A stretch of DNA of 64,000 bases from Macrotis lagotis (GCF_037893015.1 NC_133666.1:1517467-1581466); one strand, 5' to 3'; shown: positions 23,102 to 34,960, numbered from the stretch's first letter. Numbers and translations: made by a program. Notes: generated by a model from the sequence alone, not told the origin.

Positions 23102-23837
23102 TCGAGTCCCGGAGAGGACCGGCCGAGCGGTCGAGGGGCGGCCCAGCCGCTTCCCGCGCAGTCCCTGCTTCCGGGTCGCCGCGGCTGGGGCGGCGCCTCA
23201 GAGGAAACTCCGAGACACGAGAAGGCCGAGAGACGCGGGTAGGAGAACGGCCCGATCAGCCCGCAGCTCACTCCACTCCAGCCTCACCCCGGGCCTGGCC
23301 TCGGAAGTCGTAGAGGGAAGGCCCGAGGCCGGCCCGATACGCCGGTGCCAGGAAAGGCCGAATCAGTGGTACAGCCCAACAGCGCCTCCGCCCAGGCAGC
23401 CTTTAAGGTGGCATGTTACTACCACAAGCCCCTCCTTCTAGGCATCTCCCGGCCCCAGGGGCGCTGGAAATCAGCCCCCCTACATTCACCCATCCCCTGA
23501 ATTGCCCCTATTCTCCGGCCATCCCTCTTTGTTTTATTGGAGTGGGTGGGTGCCAATCTCAAGTGAGGCGGTAGGAAACCGAGGTCACCGACTTGCCCCG
23601 GGTGTCCCCGGAATGAAGCCTCAGACGAAGCCCTTTCCCCACGCCCCCTGCGAGCCTAGCTGCCTGGCCTACCTGCCTTCCTTTGCTCGCCTTGCTCTCC
23701 CCTTTGTTTCACGACCCTTTCCATTAGCACTTCGACTCTTTCCATCCCTCAGGAATGGGACCCTGACCTCCAGCCGGCATTGGGCCCTCTGAGTTAGCAA
23801 GGACTCACCATGGGGTGCAAGAAATTTGTCCAGGACA

Positions 23838-25046
23838 GATGGAGAACATCACCAAAACCAATCTAGATGATTTCGATTACATTAAATTAAAAAGCTTTTG
23901 CACAGACAAAACCACTGTAACCAAGATCAAAAGAAATGGAGTAAATTGGGAAACAATCTTCACAACTAATGTTTCTGACAAAGGACTCATTTCTAAAGTA
24001 TACAGAGAACTGAGTCGTTTTTATATAAAAGCCATTCCCCAATTGACAAATGGACAAAGGATATGCAAAGGCAATTTACACATGAGGAGATCAAAGCAAT
24101 CTGTAGTCACATGAAAGATTGCTCTAAATCATGACTTATTAGAGAAAGGCAAATTAAAGCTTCTCTGAGGTATCACCTCACATCTCTCAGATTGACCAAT
24201 ATGACCAGAAAAAATAATGATAATTGTTGGAAGGGATGTAGGAAATTTGGGACACTATTACACTCTTGGTGAAGCTGTGAACTCATCCAACCCTTCTGGA
24301 GAGTAATTTGGAACTACACCCAAAGGGCAACAAAAATGTGCATACCCTTTGACCCAGCAATGCCACTACTGGGTCTATACCCTGAAGAGATAATGAAAAA
24401 GGGTAAAAACATCACTTGTACACAAATATTCATAGCGGCCCTGTTTATGGTAGCAAAAAATTGAAAATTAAGTGAATGTCCTTCAATTGGGGAATGGCTT
24501 GCCAAACTATGGTCTATGTATGCCATGGACACTATTATTCTATTAGAAACCAGGAGGGATAGTAACTCAGGGAAGCCTGGAGGGATTTGCATGAACTGAT
24601 GCTGAGTGAGAGAAGCAGAACCAGAAAAACACTACACCCTAACAGCAACAAGGGTTTGATGATCAACCTTGATGGACTTGCTCATTCCATCAGTGCAACA
24701 ATCAGGAACAATTTTGGGCTGTCTGCAATAGAGAATGCCATCTGTATCCAGATACAGAACCGTGGAGTTTGAACAAAGTTCAAGGACTCTTACCTTTAAT
24801 TTACAAAAAAAAAAAACAAAAAACCAGACACCTTTTTGTCTGGTCTGATCTTGTTATCTCTTATACTTTTTTGTTTCTTCCTTAAGGATATGATTTCTCT
24901 CCCATCACACTCAATTTCGATTAATGTACAACATGGAAACAAAGTAAAGACTGACAGATTGCTTTCCATGGGTGGGTGGGGGTGGAGGGTGGGAAGTAAG
25001 ATTGGGGAAAAATTGTAAAACTCAAATAAAATATTTTAAAAAAATC
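23838..25046 (+). mobile_element. L1 3' end, 5'-truncated
   Basis: Starts inside ORF2 (ENITKTNLDDFDYIKLKSF is readable) and runs through the ORF2 C-terminus (CTQIFIAALF, DSREAWRDLH-like) and 3' UTR to an AAATAAAATATTTT end. It carries several stops. Confidence 0.88.
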
Positions 25047-25224
25047 TGAAACTAAGAATTACCAAAATGTGACAAAAAACACCATAAAAGCATATGCTAT
25101 TGGAAAAATGGTACAATACTATTGCTTGACATAAGGATGCCATAAACCTTCAGTTTGTAAAAAATGTATTGTCTGTGGAGCTTAATAAAACAAGACATGT
25201 CTATTTAGAAGTTATACAGCATAG

Positions 25225-25385
25225 GCTCAGCTAGGTGGCACAGTGGCTAGAGTATGGCTCTACAGTCTGGAGTACCTGAGTTCAAATCCCACCTCAGGCA
25301 CTTAATAATTGCCTAGCTGTGTAGCCTTGGGCAAGCCATTTAACCCTGTCTGCCTTGCAAAAAGCCCCCAAAAAACAACAACAAC
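25225..25385 (+). repeat. MIR-like marsupial SINE
   Basis: GGCTCAGCTAGGTGGCACAG ... TTAATAATTGCCTAGCTGTG ... CTGCCTTGCAAAAAG and an (CAA)n tail. Confidence 0.9.
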
Positions 25386-25913
25386 AACAAAAAAACAAAA
25401 AACGAGAGTATGTCTATCTTAGCACCAAAATCCCTATCCCGATCACCACAGAAAACAGCCCAACCCTGGTTCCGGAACTGGCCGTGTGCAATGCAACCCC
25501 TTGTGGGGAAACAGAGAAGTCACGTTTCAAGAAGATTAGGATGACTGGGCCCTACATATATCGCCTCTCCCAGGCCCTCCCAACCAATGATGGTCTTGAG
25601 TCAGTGAGCATTAACACAGGGGCAGAGGTGGAAGCCCGCTGAGCAGCCAGAAGCCAGTTGCTGATGTGGATCCCAACTGGCCAGGTCACCCACCCCACAA
25701 ACTAGGAGCCAACCTTTGGGTCGAGTCAAAAAGGGCTTTCTTCAGGGGAAGCAGTCAACAGGAAACTGAGAGGAAAACAAGGACCCAGAACAAACAAGCA
25801 TCAGGCCAAAAGGAATCTTCTTTGTCACATCCAGGCCAATAAGCTGCCGCCCCACCACCGATTGGCAGAGATTGCCAAGGTTTCAGTTTCCTTTCTGCCT
25901 GCTCTTGGAAGAA
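25386..25913. other. 3' flank of the MRG-like frame
   Basis: Moderately GC-rich, no repeat recognised. No minus-strand AATAAA was found, so no 3' end can be drawn. No long A-tract marks a retrocopy tail. Confidence 0.4.
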
Positions 25914-27170
25914 TCAATTAGCTCCGTGCTCAGTGGAGGCCTGAAACAGCAGAGCAGGGTCGCTGGCAAAATATTTCAGGAAATCGTGCAAAGGGTTGAG
26001 CAGCATCTGCAGACTGTCACCGCTCAGGGGAGCGCAGGCAAGCATGGGCCCCAGCTGTGGGAAGAGGCGCAGCAGGTGGGCACCCCCGTGGATGTCAGAT
26101 ATGGGGGCCTGGGCATAGCGGGCCTGGATCTTCCGGTGCTGCAGCTTCTCCACCTGGTAGAGGAGCTGAGAGCCCAGTACCATGTCAAAGAACTCTTGGA
26201 GGGTGGCCACCACGTCGGCAACGGCGTAGGCCTCCAAGGTAGGGGTGCAATTTTGCTGAGCGGCAACATATTCTGCCAAGATGGTACTCACTGGCTTCTT
26301 GGCAGGCAGGGTGAAAAGCTTCTTATTTACAGTCACCTGCTTGCAGTCTTGCAGGAGCAGAAGCTTCAGGGCCTTGGGTAAGTGGATCTGGACTTCATTG
26401 AGCTTACCGAGGCACCTGTGTTCAGGCTCTTTGGAAGTTCCCCATTGCCATCTGGAACCATAAGACCTGCATTTTTGCTTGTATTTTCTGGGCCCCTGCA
26501 CTTCTGCAGCCCCAGAAGAGGGAGCTTCCCCTTGGCCACCCTGGGCGCTAGCGCCCAGGAACTCCCCCATAGCAGCCCCTTGGCAGCCAGCTTGGAGGGC
26601 GGTATCACTATCCTTCTGCCGGTGCATGGTGATGTAGCGGAGGACCTGACCCTCCTGAAGCCACATATACACCGATTCAGGAGCTGCTGGGCAGCGAGGC
26701 TCCGAAGAGAGCACCTTGGTGCTGGTGCTGGTGCTGGTGCTGGTGCTGGCTTCCTCTGCACCTGGGCCCGGGAACCAGCTGCAGTAGCTCCAGTCGAAAA
26801 CCTCCCCGGGCTCGGCTAGGTCCAGGTCCCTGCTGTTGCTACTGTAATCAAAGTAGCTGCACCCGGACAGGGTGCTGCTAGGGCCGGGTTCCGGCATGGG
26901 GGATGCCTGGGACCCCTCGGGCTCGCCATAGCTCCTAGCCACGCTCTGGGACAGCGTGTCGCAGGTATTCTCAATCGTGTACCGGACCAGGTACATTATC
27001 TGCCGGTTCTGCACATTCCCCAAGATGCACTCACCCCTGCGGATCTTCCTCTCACAGAAGGTCAGGGCGGGTTCCTCATTGAGGACAAGAAGCCGGTCCA
27101 GGACCACCCTCCTAGGCTGGCAACGTGCCACGGGGAGCACAGTTCCTGAGGCAACTCTGCACGGCTTCTG
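25914..27170 (-). CDS. MRG-domain (MORF4L1/MRG15-like) protein, single-exon frame; retrogene or decaying retrocopy
   Basis: The C-terminal 160 residues are an MRG domain; landmarks, numbered from the codon at 27170, are LPAKK 288-292, GSQLLY 333-338, HLLRLF 365-370 and LHDFLKY 394-400. In MRG15 this domain binds partners in NuA4/TIP60 and Sin3 histone-modifying complexes. The N-terminal part resembles the MRG15 chromo barrel in two pieces (about 22-67 and 166-182), split by about 100 residues rich in Pro, Ser and Gly with an (ST)n run. The last residues of MRG15 are replaced by a short different tail ending in TGA. The MRG15 gene has introns and this locus shows none across the domain, so retroposition is inferred. 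The frame is open up to 27452 but has no ATG before 26996 (codon 59); an ATG start there would remove most of the first chromo-barrel piece. The upper limit here is a candidate acceptor (CAG|CAG, AG at 27171-27172). Product and activity are unproven; MSL3 fits less well because the MRG domain is uninterrupted. Confidence 0.75.
   Translation of the reverse strand, partial: QKPCRVASGTVLPVARCQPRRVVLDRLLVLNEEPALTFCERKIRRGECILGNVQNRQIMYLVRYTIENTCDTLSQSVARSYGEPEGSQASPMPEPGPSSTLSGCSYFDYSSNSRDLDLAEPGEVFDWSYCSWFPGPGAEEASTSTSTSTSTKVLSSEPRCPAAPESVYMWLQEGQVLRYITMHRQKDSDTALQAGCQGAAMGEFLGASAQGGQGEAPSSGAAEVQGPRKYKQKCRSYGSRWQWGTSKEPEHRCLGKLNEVQIHLPKALKLLLLQDCKQVTVNKKLFTLPAKKPVSTILAEYVAAQQNCTPTLEAYAVADVVATLQEFFDMVLGSQLLYQVEKLQHRKIQARYAQAPISDIHGGAHLLRLFPQLGPMLACAPLSGDSLQMLLNPLHDFLKYFASDPALLFQASTEHGAN
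26716..26751 (-). repeat. Hexamer microsatellite (CTGGTG)n inside the MRG-like frame
   Basis: About five and a half copies of GGTGCT/CTGGTG in tandem, encoding alternating Ser-Thr on the minus strand. It lies in the part that interrupts the chromo-barrel similarity and its length is a multiple of three, so it keeps the frame. Confidence 0.85.
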
Positions 27171-27660
27171 CTGCCGGACCAGGGCAGGGAGGCGGCTGCA
27201 GGCTGGCCGGGCCACTGGCCGGACGGCAGGACGCCTGGACCTCTGGAGCCCTGGCAGCAAGGCCGGAACGCTGGCTCCGGGACCGGAGAGCTGGGAGTCC
27301 AGTTGGCCGGCTAGACTGGCGTGTCGGCTGGACCCTCGGCCGCACCGGACCGGGCCCGGCTGGGCGACTGGAAGCCGACTGGACGCTCGGGGAGCCGGAC
27401 GTCTTGTGAGGGCCAGAGGACCCGGGGCCTGGCTGGTGCCTGGACGCTGCTGCTAGCTGTCTGTGGACTCTGCCTGAGGCAAGCCAAGCACAAGACCCTG
27501 CAGCCCTGGCCCTCCCCAGACAGGGGGTGGGGCTCCTGCGGGTTGGTCCGCATTGTCTAGAAATGTAGCCAAACTGTAGCCTATAGACTTTGAGGGCCCG
27601 GGAAAAGCTGAGATGGGTGCGGTGGGGGGCGGGGGGCACAGGGGGCCAGATTGAGGACCT
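27100..27660. promoter_or_regulatory. GC-rich, CpG-containing block 5' of the MRG-like frame
   Basis: A second GC-rich island about 550 bp long, built largely from imperfect CTGG/GCCGG-type units (for example GGCCGG, GACCGG, GACTGG between 27200 and 27400). It overlaps the 5' part of the MRG-like frame and could act as its promoter. No TATA box was recognised. Long frames on both strands here look compositional. Confidence 0.35.
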
Positions 27661-27811
27661 CACCCTCCCAGAAAGGGATGTGTGCTGCTCTGCTGAGGCT
27701 CCCCAAACCCCCAGCCGCCCCCAGGGTTTCAGTTCATGAGAAACTCTCTGGGGAGGGGGCAGCAACAACTCTAATCCCTGTGGTGGTGGGGGCAGAGTCC
27801 ACGCAACAGCA

Positions 27812-27974
27812 CATTTTTTTTTTTTTTTTTAGTTTCGGCAAGGCAATGGGGTTAAGTGGCTTGCCCAAGGCCGCACAGCTAGGTCATTTGGAAGGGTCTG
27901 AGGCCGGATTTGACCTCAGCTAGTCCTGACTCCCGGGCTGGTGCTCTGTCCACTACACCACCTAGCTACGGCCC
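27812..27974 (-). repeat. MIR-like marsupial SINE
   Basis: T-run, CGGCAAGGCAATGGGGTTAA ... CCACCTAGCTACGGCC. Moderately diverged. Confidence 0.88.
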
Positions 27975-27981
27975 AGCACAC

Positions 27982-29210
27982 CATTTTCTTTTTTTTAATT
28001 AATTTTTATTAAAGATATTATTTGAGTTTTACAATTCCCCCCCCCCCCCCCCCAGTCTTACTTCCCTCCCCCTACCCTCCCATGGAAAGCAATCTGCTAG
28101 TCGTTACTTTGTGTCCATGTTGTACCTTGATCCAAACTGGGTGTGATGAGAGAGAAATCACATTCTTAGAGAAGAGACAAGAATCTAAGAGGTAACAAGA
28201 TAAGACAATAAGATATCTGTTTTTTCCCTAAATTAAACGGAATAGTCCTTGAACTTTGTTCAAACTCCACAGCACCTTAACTGCATACAGATGGCATTCT
28301 CCTTTGCAGACAGCCCAAAATTGCTCCCGATTGTTGCACTGATGGAATGAGCAAGTCCTTTAAGGTTGATCATCACTCTCATGTTGCTGTTAGGGTGTAC
28401 AGTGTTTTTCTGGCTCTGCTCATCTCACTCAGCATCAGTTCATGCAAATCCCTCCAGGCTTCCCTGAAATCCTGTCCCTCTTTGTTTCTAATAGAACAAT
28501 AGTATCCCATGACATACATAGACCACAGTTTGCTAAGCCATTCCCCAGTTGAAGGACATTTACTTGATTTCCAATTCTTTGCCACCACAAACAGGGCTGC
28601 TATAAATATTTTCGTACAAGTAATATTTTTACTCTTTTCTTCATCTCTTCAGGATATAGACCCAGTAGTGGTATTGCTGGGTCAAAGGGTATGCACATTT
28701 TTGTTGGCCTTTGGATGTAGTTCCAAATAGTTCTCCAGAAAGGTTGGATGAGTTCACAGCTCCACCAACAATGTATTAGTGTCCCAGATTTCTCACAACC
28801 CTTCCATCAATGATCATTATCCTTCCTGGTCATATTGGCCAATCTGAGAGGTGTGAGGTGGTGCCTCAGAGAAGCTTTAATTTGCCTTTCTCTAAGAATT
28901 AAAGATTTGGAGCATTTTTTCATATGGCTATGGATTGCTTTGATCTCCTCATCTGTAAATTGCCTTTGCATATCTTTTGACCATTTGTCAATTGAGGAAT
29001 GGCTTTTTGTTTTAAAAATAGGACTCAGTTCTCTGTATATTTTAGAAATGAGTCCTTTGTCAGAATCATCAGTTGTAAAGATTGTTTCCCAATTTACTCC
29101 ATTTCTTTTGATCTTGGTTACAGTGGTTTTATCTGTGCAATAGCTTTTTAACTTAATGTAATCGAAATCATCTAATTGGTTTTTGGTGTTGTTCTCCAAC
29201 TCTTCCTTAG
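27982..29210 (-). mobile_element. L1 3' end, 5'-truncated
   Basis: 3' UTR with a C-run (28037-28053), then ORF2 C-terminus on the minus strand; the frame at about 28807-29210 reads ELENNTKNQLDDFDYIKLKS. It ends at the same part of ORF2 as the copy at 23838-25046. Confidence 0.9.
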
Positions 29211-29316
29211 GGATCATGGGAAATATTATGACAAAGCCCATGTCCTCCTATTGAAATGGACCCAAAAGCAGTAAGACAAATGGAAATGGGGGTAGATTGG
29301 AGGTTCCAAAGGCTAC

Positions 29317-29994
29317 TTTTGCTGAGCTTCCCTGATTCTGTGAAGAATCACTATTTGACCCAAAAATGCAGGTCTAAAAGAGAAGAGATTTATTAAGAAG
29401 TTGTTACAGGGGTGGCTAGGTGGCACAGTAGATAGAACACTGGCCCTGGAGTCAGGAATACCTGAGTTCAAATCCAGTCTCAGACACTTAATAATTACCT
29501 AGGTGTGTGGCCTTGGGCAAGTCACTTAACCCTATTGCCTTGCAAAAATTAAAAAGAAAAAGAAAAAAAGAAGTTGTTACAACACCAATAAAGTGAGAGA
29601 GAAGTTAAAAAGACTGATTTTGGGCAGGCCAGAAGTCCAAAAGGAAACAGGGCAGAGCACCAACCAGCATCTCCTTAAATGCCCTCTCAGGGTCCATGGG
29701 AAGGGGCAATGTCTTGAGAGTTGTCCAAGTCCTGTATTGGACAGTTTACCTTTTGGGGGAGAGGTCAAGGGTCTCTGATTCTAACCTGGGTGCTCTCAAG
29801 ATGATGTTTCTGCACCAGCCTAATCTAGCTTACTTTACCAATGAGAACACGGCCAAGGTCAGAGTGGAGGTCAAGGTGGAATGTTTTAACAGAGTGATAG
29901 AAGAAACAAGATTTTGCCAATACAAGCAAAAAATTTAACAAATTTCATTTCCAATTAATTTCAATATTCCCTGTTCCCGTGATTCTCTGCATCA
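29317..29994 (-). repeat. 3' LTR of the endogenous retrovirus, with a SINE inside
   Basis: Matches the 5' LTR on both sides of an inserted SINE. A purine-rich stretch lies next to it on the internal side, where a polypurine tract is expected. Confidence 0.85.
29409..29567 (+). repeat. MIR-like marsupial SINE inside the 3' LTR
   Basis: Full copy flanked by AAGAAGTTGTTACA (29395-29408 and 29568-29581); the duplicated sequence is LTR, so the SINE came after the virus. Confidence 0.95.
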
Positions 29995-31300
29995 TATTTT
30001 ACCCTCAAATTTTTGAGGTCCAGATTCTTTGGGCAAATTGGGCAAATTCTGGAACCTCTTCAGACTTGAGTGTAGCAGTCTCCCCACCAATCCTATCTAT
30101 CCATCCCATCCAGAGAGGGAATATCCTGCAGATGAAACTCAATTGAAGTAGCATCCAAGCAGTATGGGCAATCAGATAGAGACTGATGTTCGGCCGAGGT
30201 CACTAGCTGTAGACCAGTTGCTTGAATCTTACAGGAGACAAATTTGACAAGTTTAAATTGCAAGGACCAAAGAGAAGTAAGAACAATTATAAGTGGAACA
30301 ACCAAGACACTCGGCAGAGAGAGAAATCAAGAGCTCCAGGAAGATCCCGAGGAAGAGGAGCTCAAGATGGATTGGAGATTTTGCATCCCAAGTCACTACG
30401 GAATTCCCCTTTAGAGGCGTTGTTAATATATATGCAGCAAGGTATGTTGGCTGCAGCACAGCATCTGTGAGAGGCAAGGAGATAATCAAGAGCGATACAA
30501 TTATGTCGAACCACATTAGTTAAAGAGCTCAGTGACTTTTGAATATCAGAGAGGGCGGGAGAGGTCTCAGCAGCAAGGAGTGAAATTATACATGTTAGAT
30601 TAGAGAGGATGGCCTCATGTTTCAAATGGCCATAGCAGGAGAGTAGATACCCAGCTCCCTTGCATAGGTGCCAGAGGATATTCTCCCAAAGTCTATGTTT
30701 GGGACAGGAATATTTGTTACAAGTGTTATTGTAGATATCAACACCAAGTGTGCACTGACCTGGAGACTGGTAGAGCTAGCCTTCAGCCCTCTGAGTTAGC
30801 AGGGTCCCACTGAAGACAATCTGTAATGGGTATGGGACCTTAAGGTCAATCAATCACAAAAGAAGATGGCTCCTGCAGGGGCACAAGAGATCCTGTCACC
30901 TCGTTCAGGAAAGTCCATATCCTGACTGCTTGTGGGAGGGCTGTGTTACAGGTACCTGGGAGTGGTCCAGGCATACGCTTAGTATTGTAAGGGTATAGGA
31001 CACAATCTGAAAGGTGTTTTAGTGGGAGTTGAAAACAAATACAGGTCCTTTTGCTGCTGATGCCAGATCCACCCAAAATAACATGAGTGGAGACAAAAGC
31101 AAGAGCCTCCCAGACCTTCTCCAGCCCAGAAACACAGGCTGATAAATTTGAGAGGATATAGGTAATAATTATACCAGGGAGATCCAAAGCTGATCTTTGA
31201 CAAGTGAGCATCCATGTGCCTCTCTGAGGATTCAGGGAGAGTAGGAGTGTGACTCTTAAAGATGATGGTGACACACCCAGCAATCACAAGTCCCATCCTG
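29995..31300 (-). pseudogene. ERV env region (fossil)
   Basis: Transmembrane-subunit similarity at about 30360-30620, including the region of the immunosuppressive-domain-like helix and adjacent cysteines; surface-subunit-like remnants toward 31300. Broken. Confidence 0.65.
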
Positions 31301-31699
31301 TCCTATAGAATTTCCAATTTGAACCAGAGCATTGGAATTCCAGTTAAAGTTTGACAGCTCTAAGCCTGGAGAGATAGGAGTGAAAAGACAAAAAATAATT
31401 TAGATTTAAGCAAGAACAGTGCAGATGAGGATAAGAATATGATTCAAATAGAACAAAATAGTTGAGTTCTATTTAGTGTAAAGTATCCACTGTCACTTAT
31501 CTCCAAGGCTCCTCAGGCTGTCTTCTTAAACAAGCACTTCAAGTTTTCCAAGTGGCTCACAAGAATTTGTGATGTCACCCGGACCAGCTGGGGAAGGGAC
31601 AGGTTTAATTCTGGAAAGGTGTGTCCAGCTAGGGAGACCTTCCAATTTCAATGCTGTTGGGCTAGAGAGAATAACTTGATAGGGTCCTTTCCATCTCAC

Positions 31700-34600
31700 C
31701 CCCCAGTGGATCTGTTCCCTGGGCCTTCCAGGGTTTTATGCATACCATATCCCCTGGATGTACAGGAGAGACTTCCCTAGAGCAATCTTCAGGTTTGGGG
31801 AGATGCTTGTTAGCATACTCAGAGCTGTTCTGACAGCACCCAGTTGTGTGACAAATTGTGTAGCTAAGTCTTGTTCTGGGTCCACAAAGATATCCAATGT
31901 TAGGAATGGTCTGCCATCTAACAGCTCAGAAGGGCTAAGTTTAATATTTTCCCGTGGGGCAATAGGAACTCTCAGCAATCTGACTAGAAGAAGCTTTATC
32001 CATACAGGCTTCCTTAGTCTCTTGGCATAGCTTAGCTAAGGTGTGTTTGAGAGTGCTGCCATTCATCTTTTCTATTTCCCTGATGCCTGAAGATGCCAAG
32101 CTGAATGAAGAAAGTATGGGATGTTCAAAGCTCTAGCTACTCCCTGAGTTATCTATGAGACAAAAGCAGGGCCATTAGAGGCAGGCCAAAATATGGGATT
32201 TTTTTTCAGAAGGACTTTGGAGACCTCCTGAGCTCTCTCAGTTCTACAAGGTCAGGCCTCCACCCAGCAGGTGAAGGGTGTCCTCCAATACACGGAGCAG
32301 CTTCATTCCATGGCAAGGGGACATATGGGTGAAGTCAAGTTGCTAGTCTTCCCCAGGATAGGCACCCCTCATTTGCCCAGGGTTGAAGAGTGCAGGCTTA
32401 ATCCCACCCTCAGGGTTTACTTGGGTACCAGTGGAGCAGGCTCTGCAGACTTGCCCAACCCTTTCCCTTAACTTGTGACCTGTAAAAATAGATGTTATTA
32501 GAGAATAAAGGGCTTCTTTTCCCAAGTGAGCAGATTGATGCAATCCAAAGAGCAGTTTCCACTGACTCTCTACTAGGATGAGAAGTTGGCTGGAAGGTGT
32601 TTGATACCACCCAGAGGGGGGAAGAGTATAACCCCTGTCCTTGGCTAAACCTTGCTCCTGAGGGCTATAGGAAGGGGAGAAGGATTCAGGAAACTGGGAA
32701 TTAAAGGAGCCAGTATAATAGGCTGACAGGCTGCTCTCTTGGCCGCTGCATCAGCCAGCTAATTTCCCACAATTATATACGAGTCACCTGTCTGGTGAAC
32801 TCTACAAAATATGACTGCTACCTCTTGGGGGTTTTTGACCAGCTTGGAGAAGGTCTAAAACTTCCTGAATGTTCTTAATAGGAGAGATTTTTGCTTTGAG
32901 ATAGCCCTCTCTTTCCCAGTAGCTGCATGTGCATGTAAAATTAGAAAGGCATACTCTGAATCAGTAAAAATGTTTATCTTTTTGCCTTTCCTTGATTCTA
33001 GAGCTCTAGTGAGTGTAATCAATTCAGCTTTCTGAGCAGAAGACCCAGGTGGGAGAAGTTTAGCTTCTCTACTATTATGAAGGCTGACAAGTGCATATCC
33101 TGATTTTTCTCTCTCCCTTTAAAATAAAGCTCAACCCATCTGTATACCATTCCTCATCTGGGTTATTGAGGGGAATGTCCTTTAAGTCAGGTTGACTGGA
33201 ATACACTGAGTCTAAGGTCTCACAGTCATGAATTAAGCTACCAGTCGGTAGTGGATTGTTGGGGAGCAGGGTTGCCACTTTGAGGTTATGGCAGAGCCTG
33301 AGAGTTAGGTCAGGTGTGTCTAATGGAAGGGCCTGGTATTTAGTTAACCCACCACCTGAGAGTCAATGATGACCTTTTGCTTCCAAGATGCTCTATACCC
33401 TGTGGGGAGTAAAGACCTGCAGAGGTTGGCCTAGAGTGAATTTAGTTGCCTCCTCTATCAGAAGGGCTGTGGCTGCAACTGCTCTTAGACATGTTGGCCA
33501 TCCCAGAGCTACCTGATCTGCTTTGAGAAATAATCCACAGGTCTCACATCTGGGCCCAGTGTCTGAGCAAGGACTCGTAGAGCCTGATCTCACCTCTCAT
33601 CTACATTCAAAGTAAAGGGTAAGTTAGGCAATGCTAGTGTGGGGGAAGAAGTCAGTTTATATTTTAAGGTTTCAAAAGCCCTTGCCTGATCTGGGCCTCA
33701 ATCTTAGGGCAGATTGTCAGGACCTTCTATTTCATCATAAAAGGTTTAACAATTTCTCCAAAATTTGGTATTCAAATTTTACAAAACTCACAGATTCCCC
33801 AAAACGCACACAGCTGTTTCTTAGTGACTAGGGCATAGGATGGTTTGTTTTCTCTCTTTGCTGAGAATGAGAAGTTGGGGTGAGCTCATAACCCAGATAG
33901 TTGACAGTTTGAGAGGCTATTTGAACTTTGTTCATTGGGACTCTATATCCTCTCAATCCTAGAAAATTTAGGGTTGGGTGACAGCTTTCAATGCAGATTC
34001 TTGAGTTGGGCTGCAGATCAAAATATCAACATACCGGATTATGGTGCTGTCAGCTAACTTTGTCTCTTAAATCTTTTCCCAGTGCTTGACCAAAGGGAGG
34101 GGTCTGTAGGAGTACAGTCCACATCAGTTGTGGAGGCAATCGCCCAGGAGGTATTCATCTAAAAGCAAAAATATTTTGGGAATCCTTATGAAGGGAGATA
34201 CAAAAGAATGCATCTTTAAGATCCAGGGTGGAAAATCACCGAATATTCCCCTAGTATTTGAGTGAAAATTGTATGGGGATTTGGAACAATGGGGTGTATA
34301 GGGATTACTGCTTCATGAATAACTCTCAAATCTTATATTGAGAAATTCTGCATCAGACTGCTCAGTTCCAAATACTGGACCATTATAAAGGGAATGACAG
34401 GGTACAAGAAGATCATATTGCAGAAATCTGTCAATCATAGGCCATAATTCCTCTCTTATCTCAGGTTTAAGAGAATAGTGAGGTCTATGAGGGGATGAGT
34501 GAGGGTCTTTAAGGTAGATTGAAACTGGAGTGGCATGGGTTGCCTTTTGTGGTACACTTATATTCCAGACCCCAGGATGTACCTCTTCTCAGACTTCTGA

Positions 34601-34870
34601 GGGAATTTGACATGGTCCATCTAGTAGTGGACAAAGTGCAATAGGCTTAAGAGAGAGAATTGAGTTTCCAGTTTCACCATCAGATCCCTTCCCAACAAGG
34701 GAGCAGGGCAGGAGGGAAGAGATAGGAAGGTGTGTTCAAACAGTAGGTCCTCAAACTGACAGGGGAGAGGCCTTGTCTGTAAACATTTCCACAGTTTCCC
34801 TTCAATGCCCATAATCTTATGAGTAGAGGGCAGAGATCCATTGGAACGATCAAGCAAAGCCAAATAAGTA
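31700..34870 (-). pseudogene. ERV pro-pol region (fossil)
   Basis: Protease-like sequence near 34620-34860, an RNase H start (EEWYTDG) near 33150 and integrase C-terminal similarity near 31740-31980, in the order of a class I pol. Broken in many places. Confidence 0.75.
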
Positions 34871-34960
34871 GCAGTTAGGTAGTACAGTGGATAGAGTACC
34901 AGCCCCTGGAGTCACTAAGCCTGTTGCCTTGTAAAAACCAAAAATCTCAAAAAAAAAAAA
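34869..34960 (+). repeat. Short SINE lacking its core, inside the ERV
   Basis: TAGCAGTTAGGTAGTACAGTG through CCTGGAGTCA, then directly CTGTTGCCTTG and an A-rich tail. The central part is missing. Confidence 0.75.

Larger units (their letters stand above)
22340..23400. promoter_or_regulatory. CpG island promoter, probably of SLC10A3
   Basis: About 1 kb with very high GC and dense CpG, with many GC-box-like GGGCGG/CCCCGCCCC motifs near 22880-22960. It is the only strong CpG island upstream of SLC10A3 on the minus strand. Long frames on both strands here are composition artefacts. A divergent transcript on the plus strand is possible (a donor-like GGTAGGAG at about 23229-23236) but unsupported. 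Confidence 0.75.

Noticed and set aside
22480-23271. 263-residue open frame on the minus strand, and overlapping plus-strand frames
   Set aside because: Arg/Pro/Gly/Ala-rich frames on both strands of a CpG island; it begins with GTG rather than ATG and no domain is recognisable. Composition explains it.
23502-23792. 96-residue plus-strand frame beside the CpG island, considered as a divergent gene
   Set aside because: No domain, no clear splice signals, low complexity in amino-acid use; a divergent transcript cannot be shown from sequence.
27112-27768. 218-residue minus-strand frame overlapping the MRG-like locus
   Set aside because: Different frame from the MRG similarity, no ATG start, composition-driven.
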